Part shown: piece after piece, positions 48,001-63,000 of the stretch
How the letters are laid out: every line of letters begins with the position of its first letter
Position numbering within the stretch: the stretch's first letter is position 1
Assembly: GCA_035048815.1 (NCBI GenBank)
Contig: JAUCBN010000011.1
Location: 16,632,001-16,696,000, forward strand
Reading direction: 5' to 3'
DNA: 64,000 bases
Source: Abelmoschus esculentus
Lineage: Eukaryota > Streptophyta > Magnoliopsida > Malvales > Malvaceae
The notes under the pieces: model-generated
Databases searched by the model: none
What the model was told of the DNA's origin: nothing
What the model saw: only the letters and a program-made list of their open reading frames with translations
Made by a program: the position numbers and the translations under genes

Positions 48001-51000
48001 TAAATCAAATTTTATGAGTTCAAATTGTTAATTATGGGCTTTTGAACATAATTATACAGATTAATCTCAAATTGTCAGTTTTTTACTCGGTTAAAATTCG
48101 AATTGATCCTCAATAAAAGTCATTTAGACAAGCATGTTTTAATCGCAACAAAACGACAACCAAAAGTTATTAAATCAAATTTTATGAGTTCAAATTGTTA
48201 ATTATGGGATTTTGAACATAATTATACAGATTAATCCAAAATTTTCAGCTTTTTACTCGGTTAAAATTAGAACTGATTCCCAATAAAGGTCATTTAGACA
48301 TGCACGTTTTAATCGCATCAAAAGGACTACCAAAAGTTATTCAATCAAATTTTATGAGTTCAAATTGTTAATTGTGGACTTTTGAACATAATTATATAGA
48401 TTAATCTAAAATTTTCAGCTTTTTAATCAGTTAAAATTCGAACTGATTCTCAATAAAGGTCATTTAGACATGCACGTTTTAATCGCATCAAAACGACTAC
48501 CAAAAGTTATTCAATCAAATTTCATGAGTTCAAATTGTTAATTGTGGACTTTTGAACATAATTATATAGATTAATCTAAAATTTTCAGCTTTTTAATCAG
48601 TTAAAATTCGAACTAATTCTCAATAAAGGTCATTTAGACATGCACGTTTTAATCGCATCAAAATGACAACCAAAAGTTATTAAATCAAATTTTATGTGTT
48701 CAAATTGTTAATTATGGGCTTTTGAACATAATTATACAGATTAATCTAAAATTTTTAGCTTTTTACTCGGTTAAAATTCGAACTGATTCTCAATAAAGGT
48801 CATTTAGACATGCACGTTTTAATCGCAACAAAATGACAACCAAAGGTTATTAAATCAAATTTTATGAGTTCAAATAGTTAATTATGGGCTTTTGAACATA
48901 ATTATACAGATTAATCTCAAATTTTTAGATTTTTACTTAGTTAAAATTTGAACGAATTCTCAATAAAGGTTATTTAGACATGCACATTTTAATCGCAACG
49001 AAACGACAACCAAAAGTTATTAAATCAAATTTTATGAGTTTAAATTGTTAATTATGGGATTTTGAACATAATTACATCGATTAATCTTAAATTTTTAGCT
49101 TTTTACTCGGTTAAAATTCGAACTGGTTCTTAATAAAGGTCATTTAGACATGCACGTTTTAATCGCAACAAAACGACAACAAAAAGTTATTAAATAAAAT
49201 TTAATGAGTTCAAATAGTTAATTAAGGGATTTTGAACAAAATTATACAGATTAATCTCAAATTTTTAGCTTTTTACTCGGTTAAGATTTGAACTGATTCT
49301 CAATAAAGGTCATGTAGACATGCATGTTTTAATCTCAACAAAACGACAACCAAAAGTTATTAAATCAAATTTTATGAGTGTAAATTGTTAATTATGGGCT
49401 TTTGAACATAATTATAGGATTAATCCAAAATTTTCAGCTTTTTACTCGGTTAAAATTCGTACTGATTCTCAATAAAGGTCATTTAGACATGTAGATTTTA
49501 CTAGCAACGAAACGACAACCAAAAGTTATTAAATCAAATTTTATGAGTTTAAATAGTTAATTATGGACTTTTGAACATAATTATACAGATTAATCTCAAA
49601 TTTTCAGCTTTTTACTCAGTTAAAATTTGAATGGATTCGTAATAAATATCATTTAGACATGCACATTTTATTCACAACAGAACGACAACCAAATGTTATT
49701 AAATCAAATTTTATGAGTTCAAATTGTTAATTATGGGCTTTTGAACATAATTATACAGATTAATCTCAAATTTTCAACTTTTTACTCGGTTAAAATTCGA
49801 ACTGATTTTCAATAAAGGTCATTTAGACATGCACGTTTTAATCGCAACAAAACGACAAACAAAAGTTATTAAATCAAATTTTATGAGGTCAAATTGTTAA
49901 TTATGGACTTTTGAACATAATTATACGGATTAATCTCAAATTGTCAGTTTTTTACTCGGTTAAAATTCGAATTGATCCACAATAAAATTTATTTAGCAAG
50001 CATGTTTTAATCGCAACAAAACGACAACCAAAAGTTAGTAAATCAAATTTTATGAGTTCAAATTGTTAATTATGGGCTTTTGAACATAATTATACAAATT
50101 AATCCAAAATTTTTAGCTTTTTACTCGGTTAAAATTAGAACTGATTCCCAATAAAGGTCATTTAGACATGCACGTTTTAATCGTATCAAAACGACTACCA
50201 AAAGTTATTCAATCAAATTTTATGAGTTCAAATTGTTAATTGTGGACTTTTGAACATAATTATATAGATTAATCTCAACTTTTCAGCTTTTTACTCAGTT
50301 AAAATTCGAACTGATTCTCAATAAAAGTCATTTAGACATGCACGTTTTAATCGCAACAAAATGACAACCAAAAGTTATTAAATCAAATTTTATGTGTTCA
50401 AATTGTTAATTATGGGATTTTGAACATAATTATACAGATTAATCCAAAATTTTCAGCTTTTTACTCGGTTAAAATTAGAACTGATTCCCAATAAAGGTCA
50501 TTTAGACATGCACGTTTTAATCGCATCAAAAGGACTACCAAAAGTTATTCAATCAAATTTTATGAGTTCAAATAGTTAATCAAGGGATTATGAACATAAT
50601 TATATAGATTAATCTAAAATTTTTAGCTTTTGACTCGGTTAAGATTCGAACTGATTTCACAATAAATTTAATTTAGACATGCACGTTTTAATCGCAACAA
50701 AACAACAACCTTAAGTTATTAAATCAAATTTTATGAGTTCAAATTGTTAATTATGGGCTTTTGAAAATAATTATATAGATTAATCTCAAATTTTCAGCTT
50801 TTTACTCGGTTAAAATTCGAACTAATTCTCAATAAAGGTCATTTAGACATGCACATTTTAATCGCAACGAAACGATAACCAAAAGTTATTAAATCAAATT
50901 TTATGAGTTTAGATTGTTAATTATGGGCTTTTGAACATAATTATACCGATTAATCTTAAATTTTCAACTTTTTACTCGGTTAAAATTCGAACTGATTCTC

Positions 51001-54000
51001 AATAAAGGTCATTTAGACATGCACGTTTTAATCGCAACAAAACGACAACCAAAAGTTATTAAATCAAATTTTATGAGTTCAAATTTGTAATTATGGGCTT
51101 TTGAACATAATTATACAGATTAATCTAAAATATTTAGTTTTTTACTCGGTTAAAATTTAAACTGATTCTCAACAAAGGTCATTTCGACATGCACGTTTTA
51201 ATCGCAACAAAACGAAAACCAAAAGTTATTAAATCAAATTTTATGAGTTCAAATTGTAAATTATGGGCTTTTGAACATAATTATACAGATTAATCTCAAA
51301 TTTTAAGCTTTTTACTCGGTTAAAATTCGAACTGATTCTCAATAAAGGTCATTTAGACATGCACGTTTTAATCACAACAAATCGACAACCAAAAGTTATT
51401 AAATCAAATTTTATGAGTTCAAATTGTTAATTATGGGATTTTGAACATAATTATATAGATTAATCTCAAATTTTCAGCTTTTTACTCGGTTAAAATTCGA
51501 ACTGATACTCAACAAAGGTCATTTAGACATGCACGTTTTAATCGCAACAAATCGACAACCAAAAGTTATTAAATCAAATTTTATGAGTTCAAATTGTTAA
51601 TTATGGGCTTTTAAACATAATTATACAGATTAATCCAAAATTTTCAGCTTTTTACTCAGTTAAAATTCTTACTGATTCTCAATAAAGGTTATTTAGACAT
51701 TCACGTTTTAATCGCAACAAAAGGACAACCAAAAGTTATTAAATCAAATTTTATGAGTTCAAATTGTTAATTATGGGATTTTGAACATAATTATATAGAT
51801 TAATCTCAAATTTTCAGCTTTTTACTCGGTTAAAATTCGAACTGATTCTCAATAAAGGTCATTTAGACATGCACGTTTTAATCACAACAAATCGACAACC
51901 AAAAGTTATTAAATCAAATTTTATGAGTTCAAATTGTTAATTATGGGCTTTTGAACATAATTATACAGATTAATCCAAAATTTTCAGCTTTTTACTCAGT
52001 TAAAATTCTTACTGATTCTCAATAAAGGTTATTTAGACATTCACGTTTTAATCGCAACAAAAGGACAACCAAAAGTTATTAAATCAAAATTTATGAGTTC
52101 AAATTGTTAATTATGGGCTTTTGAACATAATTAGATAGATTAATCTCAAATTTTCAACTTTTTACACGGTTAAAATTCGAACTCAATTTCAATAAAGGTC
52201 ATTTAGACATGCACGTTTTAATCGCACCAAAACAACAACCAAAAGTTATTAAATCAAATTTTATGAGTTCAAATTGTTAATTATGGACTTCTGAACATAA
52301 TTATGTAGATTAATATCAAGTTTTCAGCTTTTTACTCGGTTAAGATTCGAACTGATTCTCAATAAAGGTCATTTAGACATGCACGTTTTAATCGCAACAA
52401 AACGACAATCAAAATTTATTAAATCAAATTTTATGAGTTCAAATTGTTAATTATAGACTTTTGAACATAATTATATAGATTAATCCAAACCTTTCAGCTT
52501 TTCACTCGGTTAAAATTCAAACTGATTCTCAATAAAGGTCATTTAGACATGCACATTTTAATGGCAACAAAACGACTACCAAAAGTTATTAAATCAAATT
52601 TTATGAGTTCAAATTGTTAATTATGGGCTTTTGAACATCATCATATAGATTAATCTCAAATTTTCTTCTTTTTACTCGGTTAAAATTCGAACTAATTCTC
52701 AATAAAGGTCATTCAGACATGCACGTTTTAATCGCCACAAAACGACAATCAAAATTTATTAAATCAAATTTTATGAGTTCAAATTATTAATTATAGACTT
52801 TTGAACATAATTATATAGATTAATCCAAAACTTTCAGCTTTTTACTCGGTTAAAATTCAAACTGATTCTCAATAAATGTCATTTAAACATGCACGTTTTA
52901 TTGGCCACAAAACGACTACCAAAAGTTTTTAAATCAAATTTTATGAGTTCAAATTGTTAATTATGGGCTTTCGAACATAATTATACAGATTAATCCAAAA
53001 TCTTCACATTTTTACTCAGTTAAAATTCTTACTGATTCTCAATAATGGTCATTTTGATATTCACGTTTTAATCACAACAAAACGACAACCAAAAGTTATT
53101 AAATCAAATTTTATGAGTTTAAATTGTTAATTATAGGATTTTGAACATAATTATATAGATTAATCACAAATTTAAGGCTTTTTACTCGGTTAAAAATTGA
53201 ATGGATTCTCAATAAAGGTCATTTAGACATGCACGTTTTAATCGCAACAAAACGACAACCAAAATTTATTAAATCAAACTTTATGAGTTCAAATTGTTAA
53301 TTATGGGCTTTTGAACATAAATATATAGATTAATCCAAAACTTTCAGCTTTTTACTCGGTTAAAATTCAAACTGATTCTCAATAAAGGTCATTTAGACAT
53401 GCACGTTTTAATGGCAAAAAAACGGCAACCAAAAGTTATTAAATCAAATTTTATGAGTCCAAATTGTTAATTATGCTCTTTTGAACATAATTATACAGAT
53501 TAATCTCAAATTTTCAGCTTTTTACTCGGTTAAAATTCGAAGTAATTCTCAATAAATGTCATTTAGACATGCACGTTTTAATCGCAACAAAATGACAACC
53601 AATATTTATTAAATCAAATTTTATGAGTTCAAATTGTTAGTTATAGACTTTTGAACATAATTATATAGATTAATCCAAAACTTTCAGCTTTTTACTCATA
53701 AAATTTTAAGCTCTTTTGAACATAATTATACAGATTAATCTCAAATTTTAAGCTTTTTACTCGGTTAAAATTCGAACTGATTCTCAATAAAGTTCATTTA
53801 GACATGCACGTTTTAATCACAACAAATCGACTACCAAAAGTTATTAAATCAAATTTTATGAGTTCAAATTGTTAATTATGGGCTTTTGAACATAATTATA
53901 TAGATTAATCTCAAATTTTCTGCTTTTTACTCAGTTAAAATTCGAACTGATTCTTAATAAAGGTCATTTAGACATGCACGTTTTAATCGCAACAAAACGA

Positions 54001-57000
54001 CAACCAAAAGTTATTAAATCAAAGTTTATGAGTTCAAATTGTAAATTATAGTCTTTTGAACATAATTATACAGATTAATCTCAAATTTTCAGCTTTTTAC
54101 TCGGTTAAAATTCGAACTGATTCTCAACAAAGGTCATTTAGACATGCACGTTTTAATCGCAACAAATCGACAACCAAAAGTTATTAAATCAAATTTTATG
54201 AGTTCAAATTGTTAATTATGGGCTTCTGAACATAATTATACAGATTAATCCAAAATTTTCAGCTTTTTACTCAGTTAAAATTCTTACTGATTCTCAATAA
54301 AGGTTATTTAGACATTCACGTTTTAATCGCAACAAAAGGACAACCAAAAGTTATTAAATCAAATTTTATGAGTTCAAATTGTTAATTATGGGCTTTTGAA
54401 CATCATTATATAGATTAATCTCAAATTTTAAGCTTTTTACTCGGTTAAAATTCGAACTGATTCTCAATAAATGTCATTTAGACATTCATGTTTTAATCGA
54501 AACAAAACGACAACTGAAAGTTAATAAATCAAATTTTATGAGTTCAAATTGTTAATTATAGTATTTTGAACATAATTATATAGATTAATCTCAAATTTTC
54601 AGCTTTTTACTCGATTAAAATTCGAACTGATTCTTAATAATGGTCATTTAGACATGCACGTTTTAATCGCAATAAAACGACTACCAAAAGTTATTAAATC
54701 AAATTTTATGAGTTCAAATTGTTAATTATGGGCTTTTGAACATAATTATATAGATTAATCTCAAATTTTCTGCTTTTTACTCAGTTAAAATTCGAACTGA
54801 TTCTTAATAAAGGTCATTTAGACATGCACGTTTTAATCGCAACAAAACGACAACCAAAAGTTATTAAATCAAAGTTTATGAGTTCAAATTGTAAATTATA
54901 GTCTTTTGAACATAATTATACTGATTAATCTCAAATTTTCAGCTTTTTACTCGGTTAAAATTCGAACTGATTCTCAATAAAGGTCATTTAGACATGCACG
55001 TTTTAATCGCAACAAAATGACTATCAAAAGTTATTAAATCAAATTTTATGAGTTAAAATTGTTAATTATAGGCTTTTGAACATAATTATATAGATTAATC
55101 CAAAACTTTCGGCTTTTTACTCGGTTAAAATTCAAACTGATTCTCAATAAAGGTCATTTAGACATTTACGTTTTAATCACAACAAATCGACAACCATAAG
55201 TTATTAAATAAAATTTTATGAGTTCAAATTCTTAATTATGGGCTTTTGAACATCATTATATAGATTAATCTTAAATTTTCATCTTTTTACTCGGTTAAAA
55301 TTCGAACTGATTCTCAATAAAGGTCATTAAGACATGCACGTTTTAATCGTTATAAAACGACAACCAAAAGTTATTAAATCAAATTTTATGAGTTCAAATT
55401 GTTAAGTATGGGATTTTCAACATAATTCTAGAGATTAATCTCAAATTTTCAGCTTTTTACTCAGTTAAAATTCGAACTGATTCTCAATAAAGGTCATTTA
55501 GACATGCACGTTTTAATCGCAACAAAACGACAACCAAAAGTTATTATATCAAATTTTATGAGTTCAAATTGTTAATTATGCGCTTTTGAACTTAATTATA
55601 TAGATTAATCTCAAATATTCAGCTTTTTACTCAGTTAAAATTCGAACTGATTCTCAATGAAAGTCATTTAGACATGCACGTTTTAATCGCAACAAAATGA
55701 CAACCAAAAGTTATTAATTAAAATTTTATGAGTCCAAATTGTTAATTATGCTCTTTTGAAAATAATTATACAGTTTAATCTCAAATTTTTAGCTTTTTAA
55801 TAGGTTAAAATTCGAACTGAGTCTCAATAAAGGTCATTTAGACATGCACGTTTTAATCGCAATAAAAGGACTATCAAAAGTTATTAAATCAAATTTTATG
55901 AGTTCAAATTGTTAATTATGGGCTTTTGAACATAATTATACATATTAATCCAAAATTTTCAGCTTTTTACTCGATTAAAATTCGGACTGATTCTCAATAA
56001 AGGTAATTTAGACATGAATGTTTTAATCGAAACAAAACGACTACCAAAAGTTCTTAAATCAAATTTTATGAGTTCAAATTGTTAATTATGGGCTTTTGAA
56101 AATAATTATACAGATTAATCTAAAATTTTCAGCTTTTTACTCGGTTAAAATTCAAACTGGTTCTCAATAAAGGTCATTTAGACATGCACGTTTTAATCGA
56201 AACAAAACGACAACCAAAAGTTATTAAATCAAATTTTATGCGTTCAAATTGTTAATTATGGGCTTTTGAACATAATTATACAGATTAATCTCAAATTTTC
56301 AGCTTTTTACTCGGTTAAAATTCGAACTGATTCTCAATAAAGGTCATTTAGACATGCACGTTTTAATCGCAACAAAACGACTTCCAAAAGTTCTTAAATC
56401 AAATTTTATGAGTTCAAATTGTAAATTATGGGCTTTTGAACATAATTATACAGATTAATCTCAAATTTTAAGCTTTTTACTAGGTTAAAATTCGAACTGA
56501 TTCTCAATAAAGTTCATTTAGGCATGCACATTTTAATCGGAACAAAACGACAACCATAAGTTATTATATCAAATTTTATGAGTTCAAATTCTTAATTATG
56601 GGCTTTTGAACATCATTATATAGATTAATCTTAAATTTTAAGCTTTTTACTCGGTTAAAATTCGAACTGATTCTCAATAAAGGTCATTAAGACATGCACG
56701 TTTTAATCGCTATAAAACGACAACCAAAAGTTATTAAATCAAATTTTATGAGTTCAAATTGTTAAGTATGGGATTTTCAACATAATTCTATAGATTAATC
56801 TCAAATTTTCAGCTTTTTACTCAGTTAAAATTCCAACTGATTCTCAATAAAGGTCATTTAGACATACACGTTTTAATCGCAACAAAACGACTACCAAAAG
56901 TTATTAAATCAAATTTTATGAGTTCAAATTGTTAATTATGGGCTTTTGAACATAATTATATAGATTAATCTCAAATATTCAGCTTTTTACTCAGTTAAAA

Positions 57001-60000
57001 TTCGAACTGATTCTCAATAATGGTCATTTAGACATGCACGTTTTAATCGCAACAAAACGACTGCCAAAAGTTATTAAATCAAATTTTATGAGTTCAAATT
57101 GTTAATTATGGGCTTTTGAACATAATTATACAGATTAATCCAAAATTTTCAGCTTTTTACTCGGTTAAAATTCGAATTGATTCTCAGTAAAGGTCATTTT
57201 GACATGCACGTTTTAATCGCAACAAAACGGCTACCAAAAGTTATTGAATCAAATTTTATGAGTTCAAATTGTAAATTATGGGCTTTTGAACATAATTATA
57301 CAGATTAATCCAAAACTTTCGGCTTTTTACTCGGTTAAAATTCGAACTGATTCACAATAAAGGTTATTTAGACATGTACGTTTTAATCGCAACAAAACGA
57401 CAACCATAAGTTATTAAATCAAATTTTATGAGTTCAAATTCTTAATTATGGGCTTTTGAACATCATTATATAGATTAATCTCAAATTTTCAGCTTTTTAC
57501 TCGGTTAAAATTCGAACTGATTCTCAATAAAGGTCATTTAGACATGCACGTTTTAATCGAAACAAAACGACTACCAAAAGTTCCTAAATCAAATTTTATG
57601 AGTTGAAATTGTTAATTATGGGCTTTTGAAAATAATTATACAGATTAATCTAAAATTTTCAGCTTTTTAATTGGTTAAAATTCAAACTGATTCTCAATAA
57701 AGGTCATTTAGACATGCACATTTTAATCGCAACAAAACGACTGCCAAAAGTTATTAAATTAAATTTCATGAGTTCAAATTGTTAATTATGGGCTTTTGAA
57801 CATAATTATACAGATTAATCCAAAATTTTCAGCTTTTTACTCGGTTAAAATTAGAATTGATTCTCAGTAAAGGTCATTTAGACATGCACGTTTTAATCGC
57901 AACAAAACGACAACCAAAAGTTATTAAATCAAATTTTATGAGTTTAAATTATTAATTAAGGACTTTTGAACATAATTATACAGATTAATCCAAAATTTTC
58001 AGCTTTTTACTCGGTTAAAATTTGAACTGATTCTACATAAAGGTCATTTGGACATGCACGTTTTAGTCCCAACAAAACGGCTACCAAAAGTTATTAAATC
58101 AAATTTTATGACTTCAAATTGTAAATTATGGGCTTTTGAACATAATTATACAGATTAATCTCAAATTTTCAGCTTTTTACTCGGTTAAAATTCGAACTGA
58201 TTCTCAATAAAGGTCATTTAGACTTGCATGTTTTAATCGCAACAAAACGACAACCAAAAGTTATTAAATCAAATTTTATGCGTTCAAATTGTTAATTATG
58301 GGCTTTTGAACATAATTATACAAATTAATCTCAAATTTTCAGCTTTTTACGCGGTTAAAATTCGAACTGATTCTCAATAAAGGTCATTTAGACTTGCACG
58401 TTTTAATCGCAACAAAACGACAACCAAAGGTTATTAAATCAAATTTTATGCGTTCAAATTGTTAATTACGGGCTTTTGAACATAATTATACAGATTCATC
58501 TCAAATTTTTAGCTTTTTACTCGGTTAAAATTCGAACTGATTCTTAATAAAGGTCATTTAGACATGCGCATTTTAATCGCAACAAAACGACTACCAAAAG
58601 TTCTTAAATCAAATTTTATGAGTTCAAATTATAAATTATAGGCTTTTGAACATAATTATACAGATTAATCTCAAATTTTAAGCTTTTTACTAGGTTAAAA
58701 TTCGAACTGATTCTCAATAAAGTTTATTTAGGCATGCACATTTTAATCGGAACAAAACGACAATCAAAAGTTATTAAATCAAATTTTATGAGTTCAAATT
58801 CTTAATTATGGGCTTTTGAACATCATTATATAGATTAATCTCAAATTTTTAGCTTTTTACTCGGTTAAAATTCGAACTGATTCTCAATAAAGGTCATTTA
58901 GACATGCACGTTTTAATCGAAACAAAACGACTACCAAAAGTTCCTAAATCAAATTTTATGAGTTGAAATTGTTAATTATGGGCTTTTGAAAATAATTATA
59001 CAGATTAATCTAAAATTTTCAGCTTTTTACTCGGTTAAAATTCGGACTGATTCTCAATAAAGGTCATTTAGACATGCACGTTTTAATCGCAAGAAAACGA
59101 CAACCAAAAGTTATTAAATCAAATTTTATGCGTTCAAATTGTTAATTATGGGCTTTTGAACATAATTATACAGATTAATCTCAAATTTTCAGCTTTTTAC
59201 TCGGTTAAAATTCGAACGGATTCTCAATAAAGGTCATTTAGACATGCACGTTTTAATCGAAACAAAACGACTACCAAAAGTTCTTAAATCAAATTTTATG
59301 AGTTCAAATTGTTAATTATGGGCTTTTGAAAATAATTATACAGATTAATCTAAAATTTTCAGGTTTTTAATCGGTTAAAATTCAAACTGGTTCTCAATAA
59401 AGGCCATTTAGACATGCACGTTTTAATCGCAAGAAAACGATAACCAAAAGTTATTAAATCAAATTTTATGCGTTCAAATTGTTAATTATGGGCTTTTGAA
59501 CATAATTATACAGATTCATCTCAAATTTTGAGCTTTTTACTCGGTTAAAATTCGAACTGATTCTTAATAAAGGTCATTTAGACATGCGCGTTTTAATAGC
59601 AACAAAACGACTACCAAAAGTTCTTAAATCAAATTTTATGAGTTCAAATTATAAATTATGGGCTTTTGAACATAATTATACAGATTAATATCAAATTTTA
59701 AGCTTTTTACTAGGTTAAAATTCGAACTGATTCTCAATAAAGTTCATTTAGGCATGCACATTTTAATCGGAACAAAACGACAATCAAAAGTTATTAAATC
59801 AAATTTTATGCGTTCAAATTGTTAATTGTGGGCTTTTAAACATAATTATACAGATTAATCCAAAATTTTCAGCTTTTTACTCGGTTAAAATTCGAACTGA
59901 TTCTCAATAAAGGTCATTTAGACTTGCACGTTTTAATCGCAACAAAACGACAACCAAAAGTTATTAAATCAAATTTTATGCGTTCAAATTGTTAATTATG

Positions 60001-63000
60001 GGCTTTTGAACATAATTATACAGATTAATATCAAATTTTCAGCTTTTTACTCGGTTAAAATTCGGACTGATTCTCAATAAAGGTCATTTAGACATGCACG
60101 TTTTAATCGAAACAAAACGACTACCAAAAGTTCTTAAATCAAATTTTATGAGTTCAAATTGTTAATTATGGGCTTTTGAAAATAATTATACAGATTAATC
60201 TAAAATTTTCAGCTTTTTAATAGGTTAAAATTCAAACTGGTTCTCAATAAAGGCCATTTAGACATGCACGTTTTAATCGCAAGAAAACGACAACCAAAAG
60301 TTATTAAATCAAATTTTATGCGTTAAAATTGTTAATTATGGGCTTTTGAACATAATTATACAGATTAATCTCAAATTTTCAGCTTTTTACTCGGTTAAAA
60401 TTCGAACTGATTCTTAATAAAGGTCATTTAGACATGCGCGTTTTAATCGCAACAAAACGACTACCAAAAGTTCTTAAATCAAATTTTATGAGTTCAAATT
60501 ATAAATTATGGGCTTTTGAACATAATTATACAGATTAATCTCAAATTTTAAGCTTTTTACTAGGTTAAAATTCGAATTGATTCTCAATAAAGTTCATTTA
60601 GGCATGCACATTTTAATCGGAACAAAACGACAACCAAAAGTTATTAAATCAAATTTTATGCGTTCAAATTGTTAATTGTGGGCTTTTGAACATAATTATA
60701 CAGATTAATCTCAAATTTTAAGCTTTTTACTCGGTTAAAATTCGAACTGATTCTCAATAAAGGTCATTTAGACTTGCACGTTTTAATCGCAACAAAACGA
60801 CAACCAAAAGTTATTAAATCAAATTTTATGCGTTCAAATTGTTAATTATGGGCTTTTGAACATAATTATACAGATTAATATCAAATTTTCAGCTTTTTAC
60901 TCGGTTAAAATTCGGACTGATTCTCAATAAAGGTCATTTAGACATGCACGTTTTAATCGAAACAAAACGACTACCAAAAGTTCTTAAATCAAATTTTATG
61001 AGTTCAAATTGTTAATTATGGGCTTTTGAAAATAATTATACAGATTAATCTAAAATTTTCAGCTTTTTAATCGGTTAAAATTCAAACTGGTTCTCAATAA
61101 AGGCCATTTAGACATGCACGTTTTAATCGCAAGAAAACGACAACCAAAAGTTATTAAATCAAATTTTATGCGTTAAAATTGTTAATTATGGGCTTTTGAA
61201 CATAATTATACAGATTAATCTCAAATTTTCAGCTTTTTACTCGGTTAAAATTCGAACTGATTCTTAATAAAGGTCATTTAGACATGCGCGTTTTAATCGC
61301 AACAAAACGACTACCAAAAGTTCTTAAATCAAATTTTATGAGTTCAAATTATAAGTTATGAGCTTTTGAACATAATTATACAGATTAATCTCAAATTTTA
61401 AGCTTTTTACTAGGTTAAAATTCGAACTGATTCTCAATAAAGTTCATTTAGGCATGCACATTTTAATCGGAACAAAACGACAACCAAAAGTTATTAAATC
61501 AAATTTTATGCGTTCAAATTTTCAGCTTTTTACTCGGTTAAAATTCGGACTGATTCTCAATAAAGGTCATTTAGACATGCACGTTTTAATCGAAACAAAA
61601 CGACTACCAAAAGTTCTTAAATCAAATTTTATGAGTTCAAATTGTTAATTATGGGCTTTTGGAAATAATTATACAGATTAATCTAAAATTTTCAGCTTTT
61701 TAATCGGTTGAAATTCAAACTGGTTCTCAATAAAGGCCATTTAGACATGCACGTTTTAATCGCAAGAAAACGACAACCAAAAGTTATTAAATCAAATTTT
61801 ATGCGTTCAAATTGTTAATTACGGGCTTTTGAACATAATTATACAGATTAATCTCAAATTTTCAGCTTTTTACTCCTTTAAAATTCGGACTGATTCCTAA
61901 TAAAGGTCATTTAGACATGCACGTTTTAATCGAAACAAAACGACTACCAAAAGTTCTTAAATCAAATTTTATGAGTTCAAATTGTTAATTATGGGCTTTT
62001 GAAAATAATTATACAGATTAATCTAAAATTTTCAGCTTTTTAATCGGTTAAAATTCAAACTGGTTCTCAATAAAGGCCATTTAGACATGCACGTTTTAAT
62101 CGCAAGAAAACGACAATCAAAAGTTATTAAATCAAATTTTATGCGTTCAAATTGTTAATTATGGGCTTTTGAACATAATTATACAGAATCATCTCAAATT
62201 TTTAGCTTTTTACTCGGTTAAAATTCGAACTGATTCTTAATAAAGGTCATTTAGACATGCGCGTTTTAATCGCAACAAAACGACTACCAAAAGTTCTTAA
62301 ATCAAATTTTATGAGTTCAAATTATAAATTATGGGCTTTTGAACATAATTATACAGATTAATCTCAAATTTTAAGCTTTTTACTAGGTTAAAATTCAAAC
62401 TGATTCTCAATAAAGTTCATTTAGGCATGCACATTTTAATCGGAACAAAACGACAATCAAAAGTTATTAAATCAAATTTTATGCGTTCAAATTGTTAATT
62501 GTGGGCTTTTAAACATAATTATACAGATTAATCCAAAATTTTCAGCTTTTTACTCGGTTAAAATTCGAACTGATTCTCAATAAAGGTCATTTAGACTTGC
62601 ACGTTTTAATCGCAACAAAACGACAACCAAAAGTTATTAAATCAAATTTTATGCGTTCAAATTGTTAATTATGGGCTTTTGAACATAATTATACAGATTA
62701 ATATCAAATTTTCAGCTTTTTACTCGGTTAAAATTCGGACTGATTCTCAATAAAGGTCATTTAGACATGACCGTTTTAATCGAAACAAAACGACTACCAA
62801 AAGTTCTTAAATCAAATTTTATGAGTTCAAATTGTTAATTATGGGCTTTTGAAAATAATTATACAGATTAATCTAAAATTTTCAGCTTTTTAATCGGTTA
62901 AAATTCAAACTGGTTCTCAATAAAGGCCATTTAGACATGCACGTTTTAATCGCAAGAAAACGACAACCAAAAGTTATTAAATCAAATTTTATGCGTTCAA

